Both the position numbers and the translations under genes were made by a program. The notes below the pieces were generated by a model, which searched no databases, had not been told where the DNA came from, and saw nothing but the letters and a program-made list of their open reading frames with translations. DNA of 64,000 nucleotides from NCBI GenBank assembly GCA_964445695.1, contig CAYULF010000028.1:1-64000 (forward strand). The letters run 5' to 3'. Of this stretch, positions 18,464 to 27,123 are shown piece after piece. This DNA comes from JAUIKM01 sp964445695 (GTDB taxonomy: Bacteria > Bacteroidota > Ignavibacteria > Kapaibacteriales > UBA7675). Within the stretch, counting starts at the first letter, position 1, and each line of letters starts with the position of its first letter.

Positions 18464-21400
18464 TTACTTCACCACGTTCAGGGTACGAACGATCGTCTCT
18501 TCGCCGATAGTCAGGCGGCAGATGTAAGCACCTGCAGCAACTTCGGCACCCGTGTTGTCGCGGGTATCCCAGGAGATCGTTTTCTCAGCAGCCGGACGCA
18601 TGTCGCCGTCGTGCAGAACGCGGACGGAGTTGCCAAGTACGTCGATGATTTCGAGGCGTACATTGGAAGCGCTCGGGACGCTGAAGGTAATGTCGGTCAT
18701 TTCCGTAAACGGATTCGGCTTGTTGGCCAGTTGCAGAGCGTCGGCATAGTCGTATTCCAGCGTGATAGCACGCGAGAAGGAGACCGAGCCGTCAAAGTCA
18801 ACCTGGCGCAGACGGTATTCGTACGTTTCACCGCGGAATACGTCGGCATCCAGGAAGTCATACTTGACCGGAGCCGTCGAGGAACCAGCACCTTGAACAA
18901 AGCCGAGCGACAGGTATTCGCTGTCGGAGCCGGCCATGCGGCGCTCAACGTAGAAACCGGCGTTGTTGGTTTCCGAAGCGGTCGCCCAGTACAGTTCGAT
19001 ACCGGCGGGCGGCAGCGACTCACCATCGAAGTCGGTCAGTTCGACCGGAGCGAATTTCTCGCACTCTTCGAAGTCAACGTACTGCGGCGGGTTGCTGAAG
19101 GCGCGCTCACCAAAGTACGGGCGGATCAGCGGAATCCAGCTACCGCGTGTGTAGGTGCGATAGAAGACAACCTGACCGGTGTGCGCAAGGTGCGCATAAC
19201 CCGGGTTGCCGATGGTCGGCGAGAACTGCGACCATGCACCACTGCGATAGGTGTTTTCGTATGCGAACCAGCTACCGTTGATCAGCTGACCGGAGCGATT
19301 GCGCTCGCGCAGCGTTTTGTCAATGATAAGGCTGGTACCGCTGACACCAAGGACCGGAATCGTCGTGTAGTTCGTCGTTTGCATACCCATGCGGGAAGCC
19401 GTAGCACCAAGTTCGAAACCTTCCGTACCCATCTGAGCAACGGCCATCCAGTAGATACCCGGCGAAAGAACAACTTCTTTCGGCAGCAGGTAGGTGGCGT
19501 ACTCATTGAAGATCGGGTCGGACTGCGAAGTAGCCGGACGGCCTTGAGCGTCGAGGTCATAGAGACCACGCTGACGCAGCATGCGCGTACCGGAAACTTG
19601 CGTTGCCGACGGGCTTCCGCCGCCGTCTTCGTAGATCGAGTAGGTTGTATTCAGAACATCGGAGTTAAGGCTACCGAAGTGAGCCTGATAACCGAGGATC
19701 GTATCCTGCGTGAACAGTTCGAACTTCATCGCGATCTGACCGGAACGGTTACCAGCATCGGAGCCAAAGGCCGTCGAAGCCGAGAAACCACCGCTGTTGG
19801 CGCCGGAGAGGTTAAGACCTTTACCGGTAGCCTGCGAGAATTGCGGAACGTCGTTCGTACCGGTCGGGTTCGGCGGATCGTAAGCAAACGCCTGACCGAA
19901 GACCAGGTTGAATTCACCGTAGGTCGTGTCGTTCAGAGGCTCGGGATCGCCGCCGGGGATGCGCATACGAGCAGCCAGGATATAGCGGCCCGGACGCGTC
20001 TGGCGAGCATTCCATACCGGGAAGGCTTTAACCGACTCGGTTTGAGCGCGCAGGAACGGCAGCGTTTGTGCACGGCAGTATACGCGCAGTTCATCGGAAG
20101 CACCGCGTTCTTTGATCAGAACCTGAACAGCGAAAGCGCGCGAGGGAATGATGCTGTTGTTGGACAGTTTCACTTCAACCGGAACGCTGGAAGCCTGGCT
20201 GGCAGGAACCATCGTGTACGGCCAGTTCACGCGAACAAGGCTGATTTCCAGGTCGGGCGTTTCTGTCGGGAACAGGATCGCCGTGTTGTCAATGTAGAAG
20301 CGGTCATCGTCATCCTGCGGGTTCGGCGGAACACTGTTACGGCTCGCGCGAACGCTCAGTTTGAAGCGGAAGAAACGAGCGCCGTCGTTCGGGGCGTCGA
20401 GGATGTAGCTCGGGATTTCAACAAAGACTTTGTTGAATTCCTGGTCTTTACCATCGTCGAACTGATCGTAGCGCAGACCGTCCGCATTCGTCAGAGCCGA
20501 ATCGGAGTTCATCTCATGCCAGCCGCGACGGAAACCACCACCACCAAAGACGGTGAAGGACGGGTTGTTCGAGATGGGCTTGGCAGGATCAGCCAGGTTG
20601 GGGTGCGTGCCCCAGCCGCGCGGCTCAATGTTCGTGATGTTGTTGTAAGCATCCGGGCTCGGGTTGGCAAAATCCAGCTCAAGCAGGTCAGGACGCTGTA
20701 CCGGAGACGTCGTTTCCCAGTTACCGTCCTGAACGACACGGATCTCCGGGCCGATCAGAGTAGCGTCGGACCAACCGCGGTCAAACGTGTTGTCCGGCGG
20801 AACACCGGTACGCTGGTACGAGAAGGACAGGATCGCCGAGGAGCGACCGCGCAGGTCGACAGGGAACGAACGGAGTTCGTCACCGTTCGGAGCCAGGTCA
20901 TTACCGGCAAGGTCAAAGCGATTCATGCGGATAACAGGCGAGTTCAGAGTTACGAACTCGTTGTTGGCCGACGAGAATTCACCTCTCGGCGGCGGCGGGT
21001 TGAAGGTGTTGGCGTCGCCGTCAACAGCCTCAGCGCCCAGCGAGACCCACTTGTTCACTGACGGAAGGGTACCTTCGCGACGTGAGAAGTTAAAGTCCGT
21101 AACGTTGTCCGAGAAGCTGTTGAGGATGCGGATACCAAACAGACGGATACGCGTGGTATCGTCAAAGGCCCATTGATCGCCGTAACCTGCACGCGAACCG
21201 GAACATTGTGCCGGCTCACCGATAACCAGCGAGGTCAAACGACCAATCTGGTTCGGCAGGAACTGGTTCGTTTTGTAGGCCGGGAATTTGACTTCCACAA
21301 AGCCGTACGGCGGAACGCCGTTGCCGTTGAACGGCACGGACTCACCAGCGAAGTTGACAAGACGCACACCCGAAACGTTCGAGTTGGCCAGCGCAAAGCT

Positions 21401-22972
21401 GTCAACACAAACCTGACGGCTGTAGACGATCGTGTCATTCAGAATGTCATTCTGGATTTTGAAACGGGTGCGGAAGGTCAGATCCTGTTTCTGGAAGTTG
21501 ACACCGCGCGTGCCTTGAATGTCGTTCGTCAGGTTCTGGAAGATGGCCACAGGTTGCAGCGCACCGAGAAGCTGATCGCCGACGAGAAGCTCGTAGTTGT
21601 TCGGGTCGGAAACCGAGATGTTAAACTTGCCGTCGGTCGGATCCGGAATCAGATAGTTGATACGAACCACGCGCAGCACGTTTTTGTACTGCTTGAATTT
21701 GATGGCAAGGTCAGTGTTCGGCGTCGAAGTCTCGGAGTTAACCGGACCAACAACAAACACGTTGCGGTTCCACAGGTAGGTCGAGTGCTGCGTATAGCGC
21801 TGCTCCTGGAAGTTGTCATCGATGTAGCGGGCTTTACCACGCACACCAACGGTCGCATTGAAGCGCACCACGGCCCAGGGGTCGACGGGACGGTTGCCCA
21901 CCACAAACAGCGGCGGGTTTTTGAAGCGGTACAGGAAGTTGATCGTCGAGTCCGAACGATTCAGAGTCACCTGTGCGTTCACATAGAACGCCGGGCTGCC
22001 TTCACCGATGCGGTTGTTCGCGCCAAAACTGATCGTACCGCCATTGGGGTTGGTTTTCAGGCCAATCGGCGAGAGCTGCAAATAGTAGATCGTCAGACGA
22101 TCGCGGCTGACCGAACGCTTGAACCATACCTGACCGTAGTCTTCTTTCAGGTTCAGTTCGTTGTTGAACTGCGAAAGTTGCCAGTCATCCCAGAACGGCG
22201 CGATAATCGGCGCGTCCTGAATGATGCTCGTCGTGTTGATACCGGGGCCAGGGCCGAAGTCCGTCAGGTTGGAGTTCGTAGGCCAGCGGATACCGCCGGT
22301 CGGGTTGGACGGATCACCGCCGCAAGCCACCCAGGTGTAACCCCAGTCGTCGGCGATAGGATCATTCAATCCATCGGCGTCGGGATCATTACGCGTACGG
22401 GTATCGTCGCTTTCGGGATCCCATGCGGTCGGCTGACCTTCGGGAATCGTGCGCTCGCCCGTTTCCGAATCGTAGAAGTAGCGGCGATTGCTGAGCGCAA
22501 TCAGACCGTTCGTTGAGACATAAAAACTGTCATAACGAATGCCGTTGAAATAGAACGGGAAACCGATACGCATCGGACCCGCGAAGGCATTGTCAGTTGA
22601 ATCGTCTGCGTTACCGGGATTGCGGAAGTACATGTGTCCTTCCTCAAACGAATCCCAGTATTCCGCCGGAAACTGGTTCGGGCCGGAGATAATGCGACGC
22701 CAGGTACCACGCTCGGTGGTGGTATCGACGAACAGCTCAGAGGGCTTCGGCGTATAGGGGTCGCCGGCGCCATCTTCACTATCCACAATGTAATACCCGG
22801 TGGAGATCGGCGGCGACGTGCGCGGCCAATCAGCCTCGGTGTCGAAAGGTTGAGGGTACGACGCTCCCGCGCTTCGCCTCAACAGGTCATCGGCCGAGCC
22901 TTTTCCACCGGCAACCAGAGGGATGCTACCGAGAAAAGTCAGGGCCAAGACAGCTAGAAATGCACGTTTCAT
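18464..22972 (-). CDS. T9SS-secreted large surface protein, paralogue 4 of 4 (near-copy of paralogue 1)
   Basis: The ATG at 22972 (MKRAFLAVLALTFLGSIPLV) follows GGAG by about 7 nt. The 1,502-residue product is nearly identical to paralogue 1 along its whole length, including the STNGLIAL block, central domains, FnIII-like IELYWATASETNNAGFYVERR and the T9SS tail. Differences are scattered conservative substitutions and a few residues around the DGGGSPSATQVSGTR stretch. Many nucleotide differences are synonymous, and this copy favours codons such as GTC-AAC and TTC-AAG where paralogue 1 has GTT-AAC and TTT-AAA. That is consistent with selection for high expression, so this may be the main expressed copy. 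Function is unknown beyond secreted surface protein. Confidence 0.92.
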   Translation of the reverse strand: MKRAFLAVLALTFLGSIPLVAGGKGSADDLLRRSAGASYPQPFDTEADWPRTSPPISTGYYIVDSEDGAGDPYTPKPSELFVDTTTERGTWRRIISGPNQFPAEYWDSFEEGHMYFRNPGNADDSTDNAFAGPMRIGFPFYFNGIRYDSFYVSTNGLIALSNRRYFYDSETGERTIPEGQPTAWDPESDDTRTRNDPDADGLNDPIADDWGYTWVACGGDPSNPTGGIRWPTNSNLTDFGPGPGINTTSIIQDAPIIAPFWDDWQLSQFNNELNLKEDYGQVWFKRSVSRDRLTIYYLQLSPIGLKTNPNGGTISFGANNRIGEGSPAFYVNAQVTLNRSDSTINFLYRFKNPPLFVVGNRPVDPWAVVRFNATVGVRGKARYIDDNFQEQRYTQHSTYLWNRNVFVVGPVNSETSTPNTDLAIKFKQYKNVLRVVRINYLIPDPTDGKFNISVSDPNNYELLVGDQLLGALQPVAIFQNLTNDIQGTRGVNFQKQDLTFRTRFKIQNDILNDTIVYSRQVCVDSFALANSNVSGVRLVNFAGESVPFNGNGVPPYGFVEVKFPAYKTNQFLPNQIGRLTSLVIGEPAQCSGSRAGYGDQWAFDDTTRIRLFGIRILNSFSDNVTDFNFSRREGTLPSVNKWVSLGAEAVDGDANTFNPPPPRGEFSSANNEFVTLNSPVIRMNRFDLAGNDLAPNGDELRSFPVDLRGRSSAILSFSYQRTGVPPDNTFDRGWSDATLIGPEIRVVQDGNWETTSPVQRPDLLELDFANPSPDAYNNITNIEPRGWGTHPNLADPAKPISNNPSFTVFGGGGFRRGWHEMNSDSALTNADGLRYDQFDDGKDQEFNKVFVEIPSYILDAPNDGARFFRFKLSVRASRNSVPPNPQDDDDRFYIDNTAILFPTETPDLEISLVRVNWPYTMVPASQASSVPVEVKLSNNSIIPSRAFAVQVLIKERGASDELRVYCRAQTLPFLRAQTESVKAFPVWNARQTRPGRYILAARMRIPGGDPEPLNDTTYGEFNLVFGQAFAYDPPNPTGTNDVPQFSQATGKGLNLSGANSGGFSASTAFGSDAGNRSGQIAMKFELFTQDTILGYQAHFGSLNSDVLNTTYSIYEDGGGSPSATQVSGTRMLRQRGLYDLDAQGRPATSQSDPIFNEYATYLLPKEVVLSPGIYWMAVAQMGTEGFELGATASRMGMQTTNYTTIPVLGVSGTSLIIDKTLRERNRSGQLINGSWFAYENTYRSGAWSQFSPTIGNPGYAHLAHTGQVVFYRTYTRGSWIPLIRPYFGERAFSNPPQYVDFEECEKFAPVELTDFDGESLPPAGIELYWATASETNNAGFYVERRMAGSDSEYLSLGFVQGAGSSTAPVKYDFLDADVFRGETYEYRLRQVDFDGSVSFSRAITLEYDYADALQLANKPNPFTEMTDITFSVPSASNVRLEIIDVLGNSVRVLHDGDMRPAAEKTISWDTRDNTGAEVAAGAYICRLTIGEETIVRTLNVVK

Positions 22973-23080
22973 AGAATGCTCCAAAAGGTGCAGGATAAAG
23001 AAACAATGTTTATTCACACAGATTTACAGATTTCGTCGCTCTGCAGGTACTTGGGTTGCTCGGGTATTAACCCGTTAAAA
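22973..23080 (-). promoter_or_regulatory. 5' flank of paralogue 4, homologous to 7611-7720
   Basis: Contains the GGAG ribosome-binding site and the TCGCTCTGCAGG block shared with paralogue 1. It is more AT-rich than its counterpart, particularly further upstream (23080-23200). No promoter elements can be assigned with confidence. Confidence 0.45.
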
Positions 23081-23253
23081 ATCATCGATTTAGAGCCAAA
23101 CTCCGCGACAGAACACACAATAATTTTGCGGGTTACAAAAAGTTTTCCCCAATCTTATCAGTTCTTTGCGAATTTTTTGAATACCTCAATTTCAGGCTGT
23201 AAACGGCATGCAACAAGCTTGGAAGTTATGTAGGCCTGCCTTTAAAATCAAAT

Positions 23254-23284
23254 GGGGCCATGTGCAAATTTTCCACATGGCCCC
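23254..23284 (-). terminator. Intrinsic terminator of response regulator gene 23324-23968
   Basis: A perfect 11-bp stem, GGGGCCATGTG / CACATGGCCCC, with a 9-nt loop. On the minus strand it is followed by ATTTGATTTT. It lies about 40 bp beyond the stop codon. Confidence 0.9.
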
Positions 23285-23323
23285 TGATATCTCGTTGAAG
23301 TCAGCGATTTTGTCTGCTTGAAT

Positions 23324-23968
23324 CTAGTCGGTTACCTTCTCAAGCAGCCTATGCTTCAGAGCGTACTGCATCAACTCGGAGTTGGTGGCGAGTTTCATCT
23401 TCTCCAGAATGCGCTTGCGATACGTGCTGATCGTTTTCACCGACAGGTGCAGTTCCTTTGCAATACCTCCTACAGACTTGCCGGAACCGATCTGGCATAA
23501 AATCTGGAACTCGCGGTCTGACAGAGTTTCGTGGGCGGCCAGATCCTCGGATTCACGGGCGGCATCCTCAATCAGTTTTTCCGCCAGAGATGGGCTCACA
23601 TAGCGCCCGCCGGACAGGCACTTGCGAATAGCCGTCATCAGTTCGATTGTGTCTGCTGATTTGTCGACGTAACCACTGGCACCGGCTTTGAGCGCCCGCA
23701 CGGCGTAACGCTCTTCCGGCTGAGCGCTTAGAATCAGAATGGGCATGTCCGATTTTGCACTGCGAAGGCTTTTCAGGAGATCGAGCCCTGCACGCCCCGG
23801 CATGGAGAGATCAAGCAGAACGATGTCAAAATCCCGCTTTGCTATTTGCGCAAGCGCTTCTTCCCCATTTTGAGCTTCGGTGACTTCCATATCCATACTA
23901 TATGTCAGGAAGAGTTTCAGACCGCTGCGAAGAATCTGATGGTCGTCTGCTACCAGTGCTGTGTGCAT
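23324..23968 (-). CDS. NarL/LuxR-type response regulator (distal regulator of the surface locus)
   Basis: A 214-residue two-domain regulator. The receiver domain (about 1-120) has the acidic pair Asp8/Asp9, the phosphoacceptor Asp53 in DIVLLDLSMPG, Ser81 and Lys103 in SGYVDKS. The C-terminal LuxR-type helix-turn-helix (about 148-205) reads LSDREFQILCQIGSGKSVGG ... VKTISTYRKRILEKM. All phosphorylation residues are present, so it should respond to a histidine kinase or small phosphodonor, but no kinase gene is nearby. It sits 345 bp downstream of the OmpA-domain gene on the same strand and ends with a strong terminator. An AATACGT half-site resembling the shared dyad lies about 20 bp above its start codon. 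Regulation of the surface-protein genes upstream is inferred from position only. Confidence 0.95.
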   Translation of the reverse strand: MHTALVADDHQILRSGLKLFLTYSMDMEVTEAQNGEEALAQIAKRDFDIVLLDLSMPGRAGLDLLKSLRSAKSDMPILILSAQPEERYAVRALKAGASGYVDKSADTIELMTAIRKCLSGGRYVSPSLAEKLIEDAARESEDLAAHETLSDREFQILCQIGSGKSVGGIAKELHLSVKTISTYRKRILEKMKLATNSELMQYALKHRLLEKVTD

Positions 23969-24314
23969 GTACTTGCCGCAATAAATGTAATACGTTCCGT
24001 GGGTTGGCCGCGTAGCCGTCGGCGCTATCTATCAACGCCATGAAGTCGGCGTAGCCGTCAAATTTCCTGAGCTGCGAATGAACTTGCGGGCGCTTACCTT
24101 CGGACCGGCTGGGCAGCCCGGTGTTGCAAAGGGGTAAGTAAAAGGATTGGATGTTTACGCGCCTCTGACTCGGCAAAAATAACACAACAGAGGCAGCCTG
24201 CAAATTATCCGACTTTCAAAATACACCAGGCAAAAATCGACGAAATTTCGCCGAGAACATAAGATACTCGCCCTGAGATGAGAGTCAACAGACGAATTCG
24301 GTACCAGCCGGGTC
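23969..24314. other. Intergenic stretch between the OmpA-domain gene and the response regulator
   Basis: Contains a weak terminator (24238-24253) and presumably the promoter of the response regulator. The short open frame at 23898-24203 (minus) has no recognisable features. No RNA gene was seen. Confidence 0.5.
24238..24253 (-). terminator. Possible terminator after the OmpA-domain gene
   Basis: CGACGA / TCGCCG around AATT forms a short 6-bp stem with one G-U pair, followed on the minus strand by ATTTTTG. It is short, so the call is tentative. Confidence 0.4.
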
Positions 24315-25787
24315 TCACTCAATAAGGGTGATTGCAACGCGGCGGTTACGTTTCCGACCTTCTTCTGTAATGTTGTTGGCGATCGGAGAACGTGCGCCAA
24401 GACCAGAGCGGTAGAGTCGATTCGGGTTGATACCTTTTCGTTGAAGGTAATTGTAAACGTGGTTCGCACGCAACTCAGACACCCGCTGCGTTTCTTCGGG
24501 CGTTCCAAAGTTGTCCGTGTACCCTGCAATTTGAACTTCAACCGAAGGATTCTGATTCAAGAAATTGACCACGGCATCAAGGTAGTCATAGGATTCCCCT
24601 GTCAGGTCGGTGCTGAGTGCACCGCCATCAACTCCGAGAATGAATTCTTCATTGAGTCCGGCTAGCTGGATCGCAGGACGCCGCGGACGCGGAGTTCTCA
24701 CCTCTGCACTGGCGACGGTAGGCGGCTCGACTGTCACCGAGTCTATGATCGGCGCTTCCGGAACAGGCCGTTGAATGATGTCCAAAGCTGCAACGGCGAT
24801 CCTTTCACTCGGCTGAATGGACGGGATTTCATAGTCAAAGCGGTTGGTCAGGGTTGCCAGGTAAACCGTCGGTTCCAGATAGGTTGGGTCATAGCGCCGC
24901 AGAATCCGCGTTTCGCTGTTGAGTGCGACCTTCAGTTCCAATCCAAGTCGCATAAAGCCCAGGTTTAGATCGGAGTTGAGGTTGTTCGTCACTTCCGTGC
25001 CGTAATGCAGGCTGAGAAACGGAGCAAAACGGACCCGCGCACTTTGTGCCACTTCCAGCATCAGCACTTCGTAGGCGGCGCCCACTTGTATCCCCATGCG
25101 AAAACCGTGAACGTCCAATTGGACCGCACGGCGCTCGCGGATCAACGCTGTTGAGTCAACCGTCGGAACAACCACGGCTTCCGATCCGGTATTGAGCTCA
25201 AAATCAAGTCCGCCAAAAACGTACAGCCCACCTACCACGTCCATTCGGGCAGATGGCGAGATTGTCAGATAATTAAATCGCGTCTCTCCTTCGTACTCAG
25301 CCAGCACGGATTGATTCTCCAGCGATTCAAAAGCTCCGTCGCGGACGTCAAACAGCGCAACATGTAGCCTCAGGCCCCAGCCCCACTCGGGTGGATTCCA
25401 CTCTGCCATCCCACCGATGAAATATCCAAGCGAGGATCCGGAACCGAAATGTCGCCCGAGATTGCGAAGTTGCGCAGAGCGACTTAGCGCCAGATTCAGA
25501 TCGCCGAGATAGGTGCCGAGGTTAGGACCGCCGAACACACCAAACCAGAAGTCGCCATAGCCGGAAGTTATTATCAAAGTGTCTTTGTTGTCGAGTACAT
25601 CCATGCGCGTGGCTGCGCCCACCAGTTGACGATCGGTGCTGACGTCATCAACTGAAAACTCCAGATCAGGCTGATCGTCGGCGGACGAAGATTCCGGGCC
25701 GTCGTTTTGCACTGCGAGCAGATGCAGGGGCAAACCTGCAAACAGGCACACAAGCAACAACAATTCTGGAATTCGACGCCGGACCAT
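24315..25787 (-). CDS. Outer-membrane protein with C-terminal OmpA peptidoglycan-binding domain
   Basis: The ATG at 25787 begins MVRRRIPELLLLVCLFAGLP, a clear signal peptide; a GTG at 25799 would add four residues and starts directly after the previous stop. The product is about 490 residues: a roughly 300-residue N-terminal part with alternating strands (GYGDFWFGVFGGPNLGTYLG, VGAAYEVLMLEVAQ) resembling an outer-membrane barrel; a Pro/Val linker; and an OmpA-like domain (about 374-490) with VQIAGYTDNFGTPEETQ, SELRANHVYNYL and EEGRKRNRRVAI, the signature residues for binding diaminopimelate in peptidoglycan. It would anchor an outer-membrane complex to the wall. It is the last gene of a probable three-gene operon with the T9SS-tailed and dockerin-ended proteins, so it may anchor them; this is inference. 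Confidence 0.9.
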   Translation of the reverse strand: MVRRRIPELLLLVCLFAGLPLHLLAVQNDGPESSSADDQPDLEFSVDDVSTDRQLVGAATRMDVLDNKDTLIITSGYGDFWFGVFGGPNLGTYLGDLNLALSRSAQLRNLGRHFGSGSSLGYFIGGMAEWNPPEWGWGLRLHVALFDVRDGAFESLENQSVLAEYEGETRFNYLTISPSARMDVVGGLYVFGGLDFELNTGSEAVVVPTVDSTALIRERRAVQLDVHGFRMGIQVGAAYEVLMLEVAQSARVRFAPFLSLHYGTEVTNNLNSDLNLGFMRLGLELKVALNSETRILRRYDPTYLEPTVYLATLTNRFDYEIPSIQPSERIAVAALDIIQRPVPEAPIIDSVTVEPPTVASAEVRTPRPRRPAIQLAGLNEEFILGVDGGALSTDLTGESYDYLDAVVNFLNQNPSVEVQIAGYTDNFGTPEETQRVSELRANHVYNYLQRKGINPNRLYRSGLGARSPIANNITEEGRKRNRRVAITLIE

Positions 25788-25799
25788 CGCGAAACACAC

Positions 25800-27104
25800 T
25801 TATCTGATTAGTTGAAGTTTGACGTCGGCCGTTGAAATCAAAACGGCCGGATCATCAACCGGGTATGCGGTGAACCGCACATTATATAGCCCTTGCGAGC
25901 TGAGACGCGCCGCCTCGAATCTGATCTCATAACGCCCGATCGGAGTAATCTGGCGGTCGATCAGCGTTTCAACTTCACGTCCATTGAAATCGTAAACTTT
26001 TGCCGTCAAAATTACGCGGTCGTCGACAGCATACTGAATAGTCGTCTGACGAGAAAATGGATTTGGATTTGCCTGTGCGGAACTGATGACCGAGCTCGGA
26101 ACGTACACACGCGTTTCGGCCAGATAAACCAGGCTGCCGTCAAAGTGATGATAGTACAGTCTATAAACGTACTCTTCTTCACGAAATTCAACCGTATCGC
26201 GTGTCGAGTAGTCAAGAGGCGTCAGACTCAGGCCGGGACTGTTCAGATCGGCGCGACGACAGTCCGGATCTTCAGCCGGATAAAGTTCATGGCAGGCAAT
26301 CGTGTCAACAAAATCCAGTTCATCCCCCAGCTGTCCAATCGGCCTGATGCCACGCACGATAACAAAACCACGATTGGCATATTCGGATTCGGTTCGCCAG
26401 AACAGTCTCACCTTGCGATCGCCCAGATACTCGCCATAGAAATCTACCAGCAGGAAAGGGGGCAAATCGATGTCGCGAACCTCATAGGAGGTGGCATAAT
26501 CCCCGACAAGCATCGCGACGTTATCATCGGAAAAGAAAAAAGGCGCACGGTCATCAAAAATCTTGAACGCCGTGGCCTGAAATTTTGTCAGCGGCTGCAC
26601 CCAGTCCATGCTGAGCGGCAGAAAGCCCGGCTCGGGAATAGAAACCCGAAAGCGACCAACCCGAATACTGTCATCAACAGCAACCGGAATACAATCGCCG
26701 AAATTGCGGGGTCCCAGAACGCCGATACTCATGCGTCCCGGGAAGGTATTGTGAATGATTTCGTATTGGGCGGCAGGCAAATCGGAGAATCCCGGGAGCA
26801 ATTCCACTGAACATTCTTCCATTGCGATGCCGGGAAATTCCAGTTGGAATGTTCCATTTGCCCACATGAGCCATTCGTTGTCCGAGATATTTAGTACCCA
26901 GACATCCAGGTCTACCGCATTGGGTTTGGGCTGCGCCACCAACACGGCGGAAACATGAGCAATCGTGTCCTGCTCATTTTGTGCAGAAGCCCTTTCTGGC
27001 AGTACAAGACATAGGACTGCGCAGGCAAGCGCCAGCAGAACCGCGTGCCGGCGGATTAGTACCGGCAGAAGTCGATGAAATTTGTGTGGGCGGGTTGTCT
27101 TCAT
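25800..27104 (-). CDS. T9SS-secreted protein with cohesin-like N-terminus and type-A sorting domain
   Basis: I chose the ATG at 27104 (MKTTRPHKFHRLLPVLIRRH), which yields a signal peptide (LLALACAVLCLVLPERASAQ). An earlier start at 27173 would overlap the upstream gene. The 434-residue product has a beta-rich N-terminal domain (residues about 45-200; NAVDLDVWVLNISDNEW, VDDSIRVGRFRVSIPEPGF) that resembles secreted protein or cohesin-type folds only loosely. A middle region follows with FLLVDFYGEYLGDRKVRLFW and NRGFVIVRG (FnIII-like), then a T9SS type-A tail (ANPNPFSRQTTIQYAVDD to DVKLQLIR). It is 19 bp downstream of the dockerin-ended protein, and its stop abuts the OmpA-domain gene, so the three are probably co-transcribed. 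The cohesin suggestion is weak; surface exposure is well supported. Confidence 0.85.
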   Translation of the reverse strand: MKTTRPHKFHRLLPVLIRRHAVLLALACAVLCLVLPERASAQNEQDTIAHVSAVLVAQPKPNAVDLDVWVLNISDNEWLMWANGTFQLEFPGIAMEECSVELLPGFSDLPAAQYEIIHNTFPGRMSIGVLGPRNFGDCIPVAVDDSIRVGRFRVSIPEPGFLPLSMDWVQPLTKFQATAFKIFDDRAPFFFSDDNVAMLVGDYATSYEVRDIDLPPFLLVDFYGEYLGDRKVRLFWRTESEYANRGFVIVRGIRPIGQLGDELDFVDTIACHELYPAEDPDCRRADLNSPGLSLTPLDYSTRDTVEFREEEYVYRLYYHHFDGSLVYLAETRVYVPSSVISSAQANPNPFSRQTTIQYAVDDRVILTAKVYDFNGREVETLIDRQITPIGRYEIRFEAARLSSQGLYNVRFTAYPVDDPAVLISTADVKLQLIR

Positions 27105-27123
27105 ATCAGGCCATGCTCCCGGA

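Noticed and set aside
18611..21061. Long plus-strand open frame (816 codons) opposite paralogue 4, and similar ones opposite paralogue 1 (3534-5396) and the two-cysteine gene (29492-31933)
   Set aside because: They run antisense to genes with clear signal peptides, family motifs and ribosome-binding sites. Their translations are Val/Arg-rich with no domain resemblance and they lack RBSs. Long antisense frames are expected opposite strongly codon-biased genes.
3105..22972. A phase-variation cassette system like invertible or silent-copy antigens
   Set aside because: All four copies are intact with their own start, RBS and tail, and no recombinase gene or inverted repeats flanking the array were seen. 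The relic flank alone is not enough to claim it.
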